DNA of 24,933 nucleotides from Treponema sp. (GTDB lineage: Bacteria > Spirochaetota > Spirochaetia > Treponematales > Breznakiellaceae). The stretch is taken from the NCBI GenBank assembly GCA_031264395.1, contig JAISEB010000261.1, positions 1 to 24,933 of the forward strand. The letters run 5' to 3'. Positions 1 to 8,464 of this stretch are shown piece after piece (the first letter of the stretch is position 1; the number at the start of each line of letters is the position of its first letter). The notes under the pieces are model-generated. The model did no database searches. It saw only the letters and a list, made by a program, of their open reading frames with translations, and had not been told where the DNA came from. The position numbers and the translations under genes are program-made.

Positions 1-1353
1 GGCGCGGGGAAATCCCTCTGTTTTCAGCTTCCGGCCATGCTCATGGAAGGGCCCACCCTGGTTATTTTCCCCATTCTGGGCTTAATGGCGGATCAGGAAC
101 GGCGTCTTCTGGAACGGGGTTTTTCGCCCGTTGTGCTCCGGGGCGGGCAGACGGCCGGTGAACGGGAGGAAATCTGGCGTAAACTGCGCGCGGGACAAAG
201 CAAATTCATCATCGCCAATCCCGAAGTCCTGCTTGTTCCGGGGGTACTCGCGGAAATAAAGAATATGCGTATCGTTCATGTCGTTATCGACGAGGCCCAC
301 TGCGTCAGTGAATGGGGGGAAAGTTTCAGGCCGGCCTATCTTGAGATCAATACAATCATCGAGGCCGCCTCTTCTCCCATGGTAACCGCCTTTACCGCCA
401 CCGCCGGAGCTCCTGTGCTGGAAAAAATCGAACGTTACATTTTCGGCGGGCAGGGCGCGCACATGATCAGGGGCAACCCGGATCGCGCCAACATCTCCTA
501 TTCGGCCCTGGGCTGCATTCTGCGGGATCTCGCGGTGCGGGATCTGCTTCTGTTAAACGCGCGTCCTGCCATTGTCTTCTGTTCCTCAAGGCCCGGAACG
601 GAAAAACTTGCCAAGTATTTAAGAAACGAACTGCGTGAACAGGACGTATCATGGTGGAAGGAAATCCGCTTTTATCACGCCGGTTTAAGCAGGGAGGAAA
701 AAAAGGAAGTCGAAGGCTGGTATCTGCATAACCCGGAAGCGGTCCTCGTCTCGACCTGCGCGTTTGGCCTGGGCATGGACAAGGCCGATATACGCACCGT
801 ACTGCACAGGGACTGCCCGCCGTCGGTGGAAGCCTATCTGCAGGAATCCGGAAGGGCCGGCAGGGACGGGCTTCAGTCCAGGGCGGTCCTCCTTTGGGGG
901 CCTGATGATGAAAGATACATGGAAAGGCCGGGGACAGAGGCCGGAAAGAGGCGCCTTGCCGCCCTTTTGAACTATGCCCGTGATACGGCCCGGTGCAGAC
1001 GGGACGCGCTCTTGAAGATGCTCGACTATGAGGGCGGCCGTGAAAGCCCCGGATCGCTGTGCTGCGATGTCTGCGGAGAACATGCCTCCGTGTCTCTGCG
1101 CGAAGAGGCGTCCCTGCTGGCTTTCTTTGAAAAGAACAGGCGCGCCTATACCGTCAACGAAGCCGTTTCCGTTCTGGCGCGGGCGGAAAACATACGCTGG
1201 TCCGGGGAAGACGCGCGGCATGCCGTCACGTACCTTGTCAAAACCGGGGCGCTAAAAAAACTGAATGCCTTCTTTTGGAAAAACAAACTGACCCTGAATT
1301 CAAAACAACCAAAAACGACGCCTTGCATTTTTAATACAGTTCCTGTAGAATAA
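1..1353 (+). CDS. recQ: RecQ-family ATP-dependent DNA helicase, 5' end outside window
   Basis: Superfamily 2 DNA helicase that unwinds duplex DNA 3'-5' during repair and recombination in the cytoplasm. The frame is open from base 1 and already reads GAGKS (Walker A) at bases 1-15, so the start and motif 0 lie upstream. The RecQ-type box DEAHCVSEWG begins at base 289 and QESGRAGRDG (motif VI) spans 841-870. A zinc-binding region follows, with a first cysteine near base 993 and the cluster CCDVC near 1060. After this comes only a short winged-helix-like tail; no HRDC domain is seen, so this is a short RecQ form. The gene ends at TAA 1351-1353. It appears independent of the transporter downstream, whose candidate promoter lies inside its last codons. 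The family call is sure. The exact orthologue (RecQ versus a RecQ-like accessory helicase) is not. Confidence 0.93.
   Translation, partial: GAGKSLCFQLPAMLMEGPTLVIFPILGLMADQERRLLERGFSPVVLRGGQTAGEREEIWRKLRAGQSKFIIANPEVLLVPGVLAEIKNMRIVHVVIDEAHCVSEWGESFRPAYLEINTIIEAASSPMVTAFTATAGAPVLEKIERYIFGGQGAHMIRGNPDRANISYSALGCILRDLAVRDLLLLNARPAIVFCSSRPGTEKLAKYLRNELREQDVSWWKEIRFYHAGLSREEKKEVEGWYLHNPEAVLVSTCAFGLGMDKADIRTVLHRDCPPSVEAYLQESGRAGRDGLQSRAVLLWGPDDERYMERPGTEAGKRRLAALLNYARDTARCRRDALLKMLDYEGGRESPGSLCCDVCGEHASVSLREEASLLAFFEKNRRAYTVNEAVSVLARAENIRWSGEDARHAVTYLVKTGALKKLNAFFWKNKLTLNSKQPKTTPCIFNTVPVE
1323..1351 (+). promoter_or_regulatory. Candidate sigma70-type promoter for the first sugar importer
   Basis: TTGCAT (1323-1328) and TAGAAT (1346-1351) are separated by 17 bp, just upstream of the binding-protein start at 1397. 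The -10 box differs from consensus at one base and the -35 box at two. It overlaps the end of the helicase gene. The call rests on pattern matching only. Confidence 0.4.
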
Positions 1354-1396
1354 TACGGTTTATGTCTTAAAATCATGTTGCAAGGAGAAACGAGGT

Positions 1397-2545
1397 ATGA
1401 AAAGAGTAATGGTCGTTTTGTTTGCCGCGGTACTGATGCTGGTCATGGCCGGCGGCGTATTTGCCGGCAGCAAGAAAGAAGTGGGTAATACTGTGTATGT
1501 GTTCGGCCCCACCCCCGATCACGGGTGGACCGGTTCGGCGGCGCGCTTCGCCGAGGAGAAAATCGCCCAGCTCAACGCGGCGGGCGGCAAGTTCAACTAT
1601 GTATTCAGGAGCGCCGGCAGCCCGGACGCCCAGATTCAGCAGATTGAAGCCATGATGGCGGAAAGCAGGCTGCCCGCCGGCGTTGTTATTCAGGCCAGCG
1701 ACAACATGGTTCAGGCGGCTGTGGAGCAGATCGCCAACGCCAACATCCCGCTTATCCTCTTTGACAGGCTTCTTGACGGGACAAGCCCCCTTATCAGGCA
1801 GAAAATGCTCATCGCCATGAGCGCCGACAACTACGCCATAGGCGCGGGCGCCGCGTAATATATGGTGGAAAAGGGCCTTACCCCCGGCGAGGCGATCTGG
1901 GAACTCCCCGGCGACAACTCCGCGGTAAGCCAGGAACGGGGCGACGGTTTCAGGGAATTCCTTACCGGCGCGCGCGCCTTTAACGACGATCAGGGCGCGG
2001 CCCATACCATTGCCGCCGACAAGAGATGGACGGACGCCCAGATTCAGAGCGCCATTACCTCTTCCCAGGTAGCCAACTGGTCCAGGGACAACGCCAAGAC
2101 CTACTTTGAATCGTACATTTCCGGCAAGACCCCCCAGACACTGGCGAAGTGGATGTGGACCATGGACGACGAATTTGTCATGGGCATTCTGGAACTGCTC
2201 CAGACCCCGGCAAAAGCCTCCGAAAGGGCCGTGTTTGAATCCACCGTCAAGGTAATCACCGGCTGCGGCGGCCTTATCGCGCTGTACGACGTGATGGGCA
2301 GGACCAGAGCGACTGCCGGCAACCAGCTTTACCAGCCCGACGGCGTGGCGATCATGAGCCCCACCTGCCGCCCCGGCTTCTTTGTTGACGCCATTCAGCT
2401 TATGGAAGACAGCCTTAACGGCAAGGACATCAGCGTCAACTATACCGACAGGGCGTCCAAACGTTTCCACGAGCCGCCGCACCTTGTCGATACGGCAAGC
2501 TGGGCCGCCAACAGGACCAACCCCAGCTGGCGCGGTTTCGACTGA
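1397..2545 (+). pseudogene. Sugar ABC transporter periplasmic binding protein, interrupted by in-frame TAA
   Basis: Periplasmic sugar-binding protein of the ribose/galactose type (Peripla_BP_4 family), the capture subunit for the ATPase and permease that follow. The start ATG has AAGGAG nine bases upstream. Residues 1-23 form a signal peptide ending VFA before GSKKE. The first part stops at TAA 1856-1858 after 153 codons. The same frame resumes at once (TAT ATG GTG...) and runs to TGA 2543-2545, and the join reads like continuous family sequence (DNYAIGAGAA-stop-YMVEKGL). Without the stop the protein would be about 382 residues, slightly long for the family. The second part has no Shine-Dalgarno sequence before ATG 1862 and no signal peptide, so it could not work alone in the periplasm. 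Options are a recent nonsense mutation, an assembly or base-call error (for example GAA read as TAA), or readthrough. Codon use is otherwise undisturbed. Confidence 0.85.
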
Positions 2546-2570
2546 CGCGAATTTGAGGCTGCCGCAAGGC

Positions 2571-2601
2571 TTTCCGGCCGGGCTCCCCGTCCGGCCGGAA
2601 A
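2571..2601 (+). other. Strong intercistronic RNA hairpin after binding-protein gene
   Basis: TTTCCGGCCGG (2571-2581) pairs perfectly with CCGGCCGGAAA (2591-2601) across a 9-base loop, 26 bases after the stop. No T-run follows, so it is more likely an mRNA-stabilising or partly terminating hairpin than a full terminator. A second imperfect stem (2603-2608 with 2642-2647) follows directly. This 167-bp gap holds no gene. Confidence 0.65.
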
Positions 2602-2724
2602 AGGCGGTTCCGGTTTCAGCGCCGGTTTTCCGGCCGCCGGGACCGCCCTGTCCGGGACGGTTTCACCGCGCCTGATTGCCAAGCCGCGGCCTTGATACTT
2701 CATATGTGAGAATTGAGAGTTTCC

Positions 2725-4242
2725 ATGAACGTACTTTCCATGCGGCATATTTCCAAGTCTTTTTTCGGCGTGCCTGTCCTCAGCGACGTCGGCCTCGATG
2801 TGGAGGAAGGGGAAGTTCACGCACTGCTTGGGGAAAACGGCGCCGGCAAATCGACGCTGATGAACATTCTGGGGGGCGTTTACACCAGGGATTCCGGTTC
2901 CGTTATTGTAAACGGCGTTAACCTTGAAAACGAATCGGTAACAGGCTCGGAAAAAGCCGGGGTTGCCTTTGTTCATCAGGAACTTAACCTTTTTAACGAA
3001 CTGCTTGTTTTTGAAAACCTCTTTTTGGGAAAAGAGATCCTGTACGGAACCGGTACTCTCAACAAGCGGGCCATGATAAAGCGGACGCAGGAATTGTTCG
3101 CCGAACTGGGAGTCGGCATAAACCCCAGGGCCCTCGTGGCAAATCTGGAAACCAGCCAGAAGCAGCTGCTTGAAATCGCCAAAGCCCTTGACGCCAGGGC
3201 GCGGCTCATTATTCTGGATGAACCTACCACGGCCCTTAACACGAGCGAAATCGAGCGTCTTTTTTCGATTATCCGGGGCCTTCAGAAAAAGGGAATAACC
3301 TTTATTTTTATTTCCCACAAGATGCCCGAAATTTTTACCATCGCGGACCGTTACACGGTGCTCCGCAACGGGCGTTTTATTAAAACTGGAAAAATAAGCG
3401 ACACCACCCCCCGGGAAGTAACCGCCTCCATGGTGGGCAGGGACATATCGGACAGGGGAATATACGAAACGCGCGGCCTGGGAGAGGTGATCCTGGAACT
3501 GGACCGCTGTTCGGGCCCGGGGTTTCATGACATATCGTTCAAGGTCCGCCGGGGGGAAATCATCGGCCTTACGGGCCTTGCCGGTTCCGGCGCGAGCAGC
3601 CTGATGCAGGCCATGTTCGGGGCCGTTCCCTTCAGCGGGGGAAAATTTACCGTATCGGGCGCGGAGATGAAGAGGCTCAGCATACACAGGGCAATGAAGA
3701 TTGCCCGCATAGGCATGGTCCCCACAAACCGCAAGGAAAATTCCATTCTGCCCTTCATGCAGATACTGGAGAACGAATACATATCCGAACATACCCTTTC
3801 GGGCCACATTCCCCATATTTTCAAAAAAAAGGAAGTCGCCAAATACAACGAGTTCAAGAGGATTCTCAACATCAAGGACAATTCCTGGCGCGATCCCATT
3901 ACGAGCCTTTCGGGGGGGAATCAGCAAAAAATAATTCTGGCCCGCCTCCTTGATACCAACGCGGATATTTTCCTCCTTGACAACCCGACGCAGGGAATTG
4001 ATGTCGGGGCCAAGGGTGAAATTTACAAGCTGATTTTACAGCTGTCCGAACAGGGCAAGACGATACTGGTCAACACCCTGGAAATTCCCGAGATCGAGAA
4101 AGTGGCGGATGAATGCGTGGTGTTTTACCACGGCAGCGTGCACGCGGTTCTTGACCGGAACAGTATGGACGAAACCACGGTGATGCTGCACGCCACAGGC
4201 GCGGTGCCGGCGGCGGTGCGGCCAAACGGAGAAAAAAGATGA
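2725..4242 (+). CDS. Sugar ABC transporter ATP-binding protein with two ATPase domains (RbsA/MglA type)
   Basis: Cytoplasmic ATPase powering ribose/galactose-type sugar import, with two ABC domains in one chain of 505 residues. I chose ATG 2725, which has GAGAG five bases upstream; TTG 2713 is an alternative. Domain 1 has Walker A GENGAGKST at residues 36-44, Walker B LIILDEPTTAL, and a degenerate signature (ETSQKQ in place of the usual form). Domain 2 has the degenerate P-loop normal for this family (GLAGSGASS) and a good signature SLSGGNQQK. Its Walker B reads LLDNPTQGID, with Asn420 where the catalytic Glu is usual. The stop overlaps the permease start (ATGA at 4239-4242), so the two are translationally coupled. 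The binding protein just upstream is broken as read. The substrate cannot be named beyond a sugar. Confidence 0.93.
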   Translation: MNVLSMRHISKSFFGVPVLSDVGLDVEEGEVHALLGENGAGKSTLMNILGGVYTRDSGSVIVNGVNLENESVTGSEKAGVAFVHQELNLFNELLVFENLFLGKEILYGTGTLNKRAMIKRTQELFAELGVGINPRALVANLETSQKQLLEIAKALDARARLIILDEPTTALNTSEIERLFSIIRGLQKKGITFIFISHKMPEIFTIADRYTVLRNGRFIKTGKISDTTPREVTASMVGRDISDRGIYETRGLGEVILELDRCSGPGFHDISFKVRRGEIIGLTGLAGSGASSLMQAMFGAVPFSGGKFTVSGAEMKRLSIHRAMKIARIGMVPTNRKENSILPFMQILENEYISEHTLSGHIPHIFKKKEVAKYNEFKRILNIKDNSWRDPITSLSGGNQQKIILARLLDTNADIFLLDNPTQGIDVGAKGEIYKLILQLSEQGKTILVNTLEIPEIEKVADECVVFYHGSVHAVLDRNSMDETTVMLHATGAVPAAVRPNGEKR

Positions 4243-5291
4243 GTGATGCCGAAAGACTTGAACAGTATGAAGGCTCCGGTCCCGGCGGGCCGGCCGGGCG
4301 GAAAGGCGCCGCCGTCCGCGCCGCCCGGCGGGCGGGGGACAGCGTACTCGGATTTTGGGGCAGTTACAGCTATGTGATCATTTTTATCGCGATTTTTATA
4401 ACCTTTGTTTTGGTAAGCAAGAACCTTACCTGGTCGGGGATCATGCTGGTGCTGCGGCAGAGCGCGGTGCTGGGCGTTATCGGTTTCGGCATGGCGCTGG
4501 TCATCCTTGTGGGCGACATTGACCTGTCCGTCGGTTCGGGGCTGGTGCTCATATCGGGCCTTACCGTCATGGTGTATAACGCGACCAATAGCGTCATTGC
4601 CGCGCTTCTTGCGAGCCTGGGAATGGGAATCGCCGCGGGCCTTTTCAACGGCCTTTTGGTCGGCATCGCGAAAATGCCGCCTTTTATCGTTACGCTTGCG
4701 ACCATGCTTATCTTCCGCTCCCTGGCCCTGTACATCAGCCATTCAAGGCTCTACGAGCTTGATTCTTCACTGTCTTCCTTCAGCGCCTTTCACTACGGTT
4801 TCGGCAATTCGCCCTTGGCGACCGTTCCGGTTGTGGGGCTGATGTTCCTTGTTGTGGCCGCGGTAATTACCTACATGTGCACTTCCACCAAGTACGGCAA
4901 GAGGATCTACGCGCTGGGGAGCAACGCCAGGGCCGCCCGGCTTGCGGGCATCAACACGGAGTGGCTCAAGGTAAGCCTTTTCGTGATCTGCGGCCTTCTT
5001 GTCGGGTTTGCCTCGTTCATCAATGTAGCGATGAACCGCAGCGTTTCTCCCGCCAATACCGGCATCAGTTTTGAGATGTACGCCATTGCCGGCATCGTCC
5101 TTGGGGGAATCAGCATGTCGGGCGGCAAGGGGCATGTGGCGGGCATCATTTTCGGCACTATGTCTTTCACAATGGTCAGCCGCATTATCGACGCCTTTGA
5201 ACTGAGCACCGAAATCAACAATACGGTGAAGGGGATCATCCTCCTTCTGGCAATCGCGCTGCAGATGATCAAGAAAAGATCAAGGGAATAG
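4239..5291 (+). CDS. Sugar ABC transporter permease (BPD_transp_2 / RbsC type)
   Basis: Inner-membrane permease of the ribose-type importer, 350 residues and close to the family norm. A Gly/Arg-rich hydrophilic N-terminus of about 40 residues precedes the first membrane helix. The family signature GDIDLSVGSG follows the second or third helix. The rest alternates hydrophobic helices with short loops, including the conserved YALGSNARAARLAGI segment and a final helix ending in charged residues. It overlaps the ATPase gene by four bases, so expression is coupled. The gene ends 34 bp from the convergently read LacI gene, which closes this operon. No terminator with a T-run is evident in that short gap. 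Sugar specificity is unknown. Confidence 0.93.
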   Translation: MSDAERLEQYEGSGPGGPAGRKGAAVRAARRAGDSVLGFWGSYSYVIIFIAIFITFVLVSKNLTWSGIMLVLRQSAVLGVIGFGMALVILVGDIDLSVGSGLVLISGLTVMVYNATNSVIAALLASLGMGIAAGLFNGLLVGIAKMPPFIVTLATMLIFRSLALYISHSRLYELDSSLSSFSAFHYGFGNSPLATVPVVGLMFLVVAAVITYMCTSTKYGKRIYALGSNARAARLAGINTEWLKVSLFVICGLLVGFASFINVAMNRSVSPANTGISFEMYAIAGIVLGGISMSGGKGHVAGIIFGTMSFTMVSRIIDAFELSTEINNTVKGIILLLAIALQMIKKRSRE

Positions 5292-5325
5292 CACGAATCG
5301 TGGACGGAGGCTTACGGTGGGGTTT

Positions 5326-6357
5326 TCATTTTTTCCGTGAGGCTTTTCTGTTTCGTATATCCAATACCGAAGCTCGGTCAAGCAGAAAGGGGCTTAGCCG
5401 TACTGTTTTATCAGAATTGCGTTGCTGTTCCTGGCGTTCCCGGAACAGCGATATTGTTGTATGTCCTATCTTGTTAAAGGGAATGGCTATAGTGGTAATG
5501 GGAGGACAGCAATGGGCGGAAAAGGTATTGTCATAACCAATCAAAGAAATGTTTTCGGGAACTCTGAGTTTTACGCTGTATAAATATTGCAGGGCTCCCA
5601 ATAAAAGAACATCAGACGGGATAAAACAGCCCGTAGGATATTTTCCCCGTTTTTCTATGAGCTTTTTCATAGCTTCGTAACCTTTTTCTACAGTACAATC
5701 GCCGGTAATTCCAATTATATTTCTGTCCTGTAGGATAAGACCGTTTTTTTCCAGCGTTTGTTTAAAACCTTCAAAACGTTCATGGTCTTTTTTTAGTACC
5801 ATGGCGCCAAGAGAATGATGTCCCCGTTCAATAAAATGACTGGCGGCTATGGAAGATCCTCGAAATTCATCCAGAATAATCTTATCTGTACCTGACATGG
5901 ACAGGGGGCGCTCGATCATAATAACCGGTATGTGCTTGTCAATAATTTTTCTGATTACTTTTGGCCGGGATTTTACAGCTGCTGTAAAAATAATGCCTTC
6001 CGCCATATTTCCGGTCAATTCATTAATCAATTTTTCTTCCAATCTGGGTTCAGATTGATGGTATAGAGGCAGTATCTGATAATCGAATTGAATAGCGGCA
6101 TCCCGCAGGGCTTCGCTGACGCTGGTATAAAAAGGATTTTCTGTAGACAGAGGTAGTACATTAGCGATGATCCCGGTACGGTTGCTTTTAAGCGCCTTGG
6201 CCATGCGGTTTGGCGTGTAGCCGAGAGTATTTATGGATTCTTGCACCCGTTTTCTTGTTTTATCGGATACGTAACCTTTCTTGTTTATTACCCTGGTAAC
6301 GGTTGCCCAAGAGACTCCGGCATGCTTTGCCACATCTTTTATTCCGGTAGTTGACAT
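5326..6357 (-). CDS. LacI-family transcriptional regulator
   Basis: DNA-binding repressor or activator responding to a sugar ligand, 343 residues. I chose ATG 6357, which has GGGG six bases upstream. A TTG at 6387 and ATG 6363 are in frame, but their ribosome sites are poor. The N-terminal LacI helix-turn-helix (GIKDVAKHAGVSWATVTRVI) is followed by the hinge helix (TPNRMAKALKSNRTG) and a periplasmic-binding-protein-like effector domain. The likely targets are the two AACGTT-centred sites upstream of the sugar importer at 7128, which is read divergently. A decayed transposase lies between regulator and targets and reaches almost to this gene's start, so its original promoter may have been displaced. 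Base composition is AT-rich like the importer block and unlike the upstream transporter. Confidence 0.93.
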   Translation of the reverse strand: MSTTGIKDVAKHAGVSWATVTRVINKKGYVSDKTRKRVQESINTLGYTPNRMAKALKSNRTGIIANVLPLSTENPFYTSVSEALRDAAIQFDYQILPLYHQSEPRLEEKLINELTGNMAEGIIFTAAVKSRPKVIRKIIDKHIPVIMIERPLSMSGTDKIILDEFRGSSIAASHFIERGHHSLGAMVLKKDHERFEGFKQTLEKNGLILQDRNIIGITGDCTVEKGYEAMKKLIEKRGKYPTGCFIPSDVLLLGALQYLYSVKLRVPENISLIGYDNTFSAHCCPPITTIAIPFNKIGHTTISLFRERQEQQRNSDKTVRLSPFLLDRASVLDIRNRKASRKK

Positions 6358-6381
6358 TCTCATCCCCAATCTTATGTTTTT

Positions 6382-6905
6382 TATCAAAAGCCGTCAAGGT
6401 CATCGCCGCCCTCCGTCTTGTCTGGGCCTTCTTCTGGTACAAATGCGGGAAGATTTTAGCCCCTCATGCGCCGGCAGATGCCCTTCATCTCTCAATGACC
6501 GGCATTTCATGTCAAGCGAGGAACGGAAAATTCCCGGTTTCTGACAAACTGACACGGTCAGACTTTTAATCTGCCACCATTGCGGACAATCCGCTATAGG
6601 CCAGTATGTCCATACCCTGACCGCTGCCGATGTCGCTTCCGGCTGGCTGGAGCTTCGTTCCCTCCTCAATAACGCCACTGAAATCTGGTGTGCCAAAGAA
6701 CGGCTCCCCTTCACCCGCAGCCATAAGAAAAATGACAACTGTTTCGTTGAACAAAAACGGCGCCATTGTCCGCGAATACGCCGGGTATGACCGGCTTGAA
6801 GGGCTTGAGGAACAGACCATCATGACCCAGTGCGCTCTTTACAACCCAACTTGGTGGAATTTCAGCAGAATGTCAACAAGGCGATCCTGCGTCTGCGCCA
6901 GTAGC
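6382..6905 (+). pseudogene. Decayed integrase-type (DDE) transposase remnant
   Basis: This gene-free stretch contains shattered coding sequence on the plus strand. Pieces in shifting frames read KVIAALRLVWAFFWYKCGKI (from about 6390), then LMRRQMPFISQ-stop-PAF (about 6465-6505), IPGF-stop-QTDT (6531-6560), then HHCGQSAIGQYVHTLTAADV and SGWLEL (about 6573-6655), FTRSHKKNDNCFVEQK (6711-6757), and after a frameshift VREYAGYDRLEGLEE (about 6768-6812). The order and motifs follow rve-domain integrase/transposase proteins as I remember them: KCGK-LAP, D-x-VxHCG...TLTxxDxxSGW, FTRSxxxKND-xxVEQKN, and xGYDRxEG. Several stops and frameshifts are present, and the segment between SGWLEL and FTRS is much shortened, which removes the second catalytic Asp region. 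It is non-functional. No clear terminal inverted repeats were found. Confidence 0.75.
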
Positions 6906-6984
6906 TTGCCTAGTCAAACTACGGGAACAGGAATAGCTTTCGGCAGCATTTCTATTTGAGGCATTACGGAGGAGGGGTAAAATG

Positions 6985-6998
6985 TGAAAACGTTATCG
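6985..6998. promoter_or_regulatory. Candidate upstream LacI-type operator
   Basis: TGAAAACGTTATCG is a LacI-family-like half-symmetric site centred on CG 6991-6992. It matches the promoter-proximal site in its AAACGTTA core and lies 102 bp upstream of it (centre to centre), close to ten helical turns. It may be an auxiliary operator for looping. Confidence 0.5.
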
Positions 6999-7047
6999 TA
7001 AATTCAAGCCAAAAATGTCAATTTTTCAATTTTTTTGTAAATTTTTC

Positions 7048-7077
7048 TTGACAAAGGGATAAAGGTTATTTTATAAT
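7048..7077 (+). promoter_or_regulatory. Strong sigma70-type promoter of the second sugar importer
   Basis: Perfect TTGACA (7048-7053) and perfect TATAAT (7072-7077) are separated by 18 bp, in a T/A-rich stretch. The start of transcription would fall at about 7084-7085, directly before the operator at 7087-7100. Confidence 0.85.
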
Positions 7078-7086
7078 ACATAAATA

Positions 7087-7100
7087 TGTAAACGTTAACA
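7087..7100. promoter_or_regulatory. LacI-type operator overlapping the transcription start
   Basis: TGTAAACGTTAACA is a near-perfect 14-bp palindrome with the CG centre typical of LacI/PurR-type sites; only one symmetric pair is mismatched. It sits immediately after the -10 box, where a bound repressor would block initiation. The neighbouring LacI-family gene (5326-6357) is the obvious candidate regulator. Confidence 0.75.
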
Positions 7101-7127
7101 CATTTTGTTATTTTCGAGGAGGTTTTT

Positions 7128-8456
7128 ATGGAAAAGCTGTTAAAAAATCAGGCGTTTATACTGTGTATAATTCTTGTGGCGGGAATTATTTCGGGTTGCG
7201 GAGGCACCGGAGAAAAGGGTGCCGAAAGCGGTGTCAAATTGGTTTGGTTTACAGAACAAATGGACGACGTCCAGTATGAGCGGTGGATGAAATATGTGGT
7301 AAGCCCTTTTAATGAACAGCATCCGGGTGTTACTGTTGAAATTTCCGCATCTGCGGATTATGAGCAGGTACTGCGTATTCAGTTGTCATCAGGCGCCGGG
7401 CCGGATATTTGTAATCTTGGCGGTCCTTCGCTTACCAGTGAATATGTTAAAGGGGACAAGTTGCTGGATATCACCGATTATGTAAATAATTCGGGCTTGG
7501 ATAAAAGAATCTTTCGCTGGGCCCTTGATTCCTGCAGGATAAACGGGAAGCTCTACTCGCTGCCAAATTCCTATGAAGCTCTTCTTTTATGGTACAATGA
7601 AGATCTTTTTGCCAGAAATAACTGGAAGCCCCCGGTTACCTATGATGATTTTACAGCATTAAGCAATGCCATTCAGGCAAAGGGAATAATTCCCATAGCC
7701 TTTGGGACTTCAAATTTCAAGGCGATTAACGAACAGTTTGTGTCTGTTGCCTTTGCTGATTATGCCGGCAGGGAAAACGTCAAGAAAGCCCTGAATAACG
7801 AATTAAAATGGACTGAGCCGGTGTTTCTGGGATCTATTACCGTTCTTAATGACATGTGGCAAAAAGGCTGGATTAATGATAAAAAATCCCATGCGATTTC
7901 GTCTGATGAGGCATATTCGCTATTTTACATGGAACAGGCGGCTATGGCCATGACCGGAACATGGGCATTGGATACGTTTGGCAACCAAATTACTGATTTC
8001 AAATACAATGCTGTTCCATTCCCGTCACTGCGTGACGGAGTTGAGCCTACAATTCCATTTGGCGCCGGAGGAGTTGTATCAATTAACGCGGCTACCAAAA
8101 ATCCTGATGAATGTTTCAGCTTTATAAAATTCATCTTTGATAATACGGCAAATCAGGCAAAGGCAGTAGGAGAAGGGGCACAGCCGCTCCCTGTAGATGC
8201 CGATGAATCTTTGTATCCTTCCGCTATGCGCGAAGTGGATAAAAGAATTCTTAATATGCTTGAAGTGACCCAAGGCAATCTTCAGCAGGCAGGTCATGTT
8301 ATGTGGACCTACTGGCCGGCTGAAACCAGGCAGTATATGATGGACAATATAGAGAATGTTTATCTGGGCAGACTTACACCGGCGGATTATCTTGCCAGAT
8401 CGCAAGAAATATTCGCCAAAGAATATGCTGAAGGAAAAGTAATACCGGTCAATTGA
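7128..8456 (+). CDS. Sugar ABC transporter substrate-binding lipoprotein (family 1, MalE/UgpB type)
   Basis: Extracytoplasmic carbohydrate-binding protein of 442 residues. ATG 7128 is preceded by a full GAGGAGG (7116-7122). The N-terminus has a charged start, a hydrophobic stretch and a lipobox I-S-G-C with Cys24, so it should be a membrane-anchored lipoprotein. The body is typical of family 1 solute-binding proteins: GAGPDICNLG, a Trp-rich sugar-binding C-terminal half, and the segment GTWALDTFG. It is the first gene of an operon with two permeases, a dehydrogenase and a ThuA-like protein, under the consensus promoter and LacI operator upstream. A hairpin follows its stop. Composition is AT-rich. 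No ATPase gene is in this operon; such systems often share an MsmX/UgpC-type ATPase encoded elsewhere. The substrate is not deducible. Confidence 0.93.
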   Translation: MEKLLKNQAFILCIILVAGIISGCGGTGEKGAESGVKLVWFTEQMDDVQYERWMKYVVSPFNEQHPGVTVEISASADYEQVLRIQLSSGAGPDICNLGGPSLTSEYVKGDKLLDITDYVNNSGLDKRIFRWALDSCRINGKLYSLPNSYEALLLWYNEDLFARNNWKPPVTYDDFTALSNAIQAKGIIPIAFGTSNFKAINEQFVSVAFADYAGRENVKKALNNELKWTEPVFLGSITVLNDMWQKGWINDKKSHAISSDEAYSLFYMEQAAMAMTGTWALDTFGNQITDFKYNAVPFPSLRDGVEPTIPFGAGGVVSINAATKNPDECFSFIKFIFDNTANQAKAVGEGAQPLPVDADESLYPSAMREVDKRILNMLEVTQGNLQQAGHVMWTYWPAETRQYMMDNIENVYLGRLTPADYLARSQEIFAKEYAEGKVIPVN

Positions 8457-8464
8457 CGATGCCA

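Noticed and set aside
1373..2482. Long minus-strand frame opposite the interrupted binding-protein gene, considered as the real gene because it has no stop
   Set aside because: Its product is Gly/Ala/Val/His-rich without motifs, whereas the plus strand has a signal peptide and binding-protein sequence on both sides of the TAA.
2440..3927. A 495-codon minus-strand open frame opposite the sugar ATPase gene
   Set aside because: The plus-strand frame has full ABC motifs; the antisense reading shows no domain and crosses the strong intercistronic hairpins. It is a shadow caused by GC-biased codons.
6369..6397. Minus-strand TTGACG / TAAGAT pair (17-bp spacing) as promoter of the LacI gene
   Set aside because: Transcription would start near 6362, downstream of the GGGG ribosome site and only about five bases before ATG 6357, so it would give a leaderless message; chance match is more likely.
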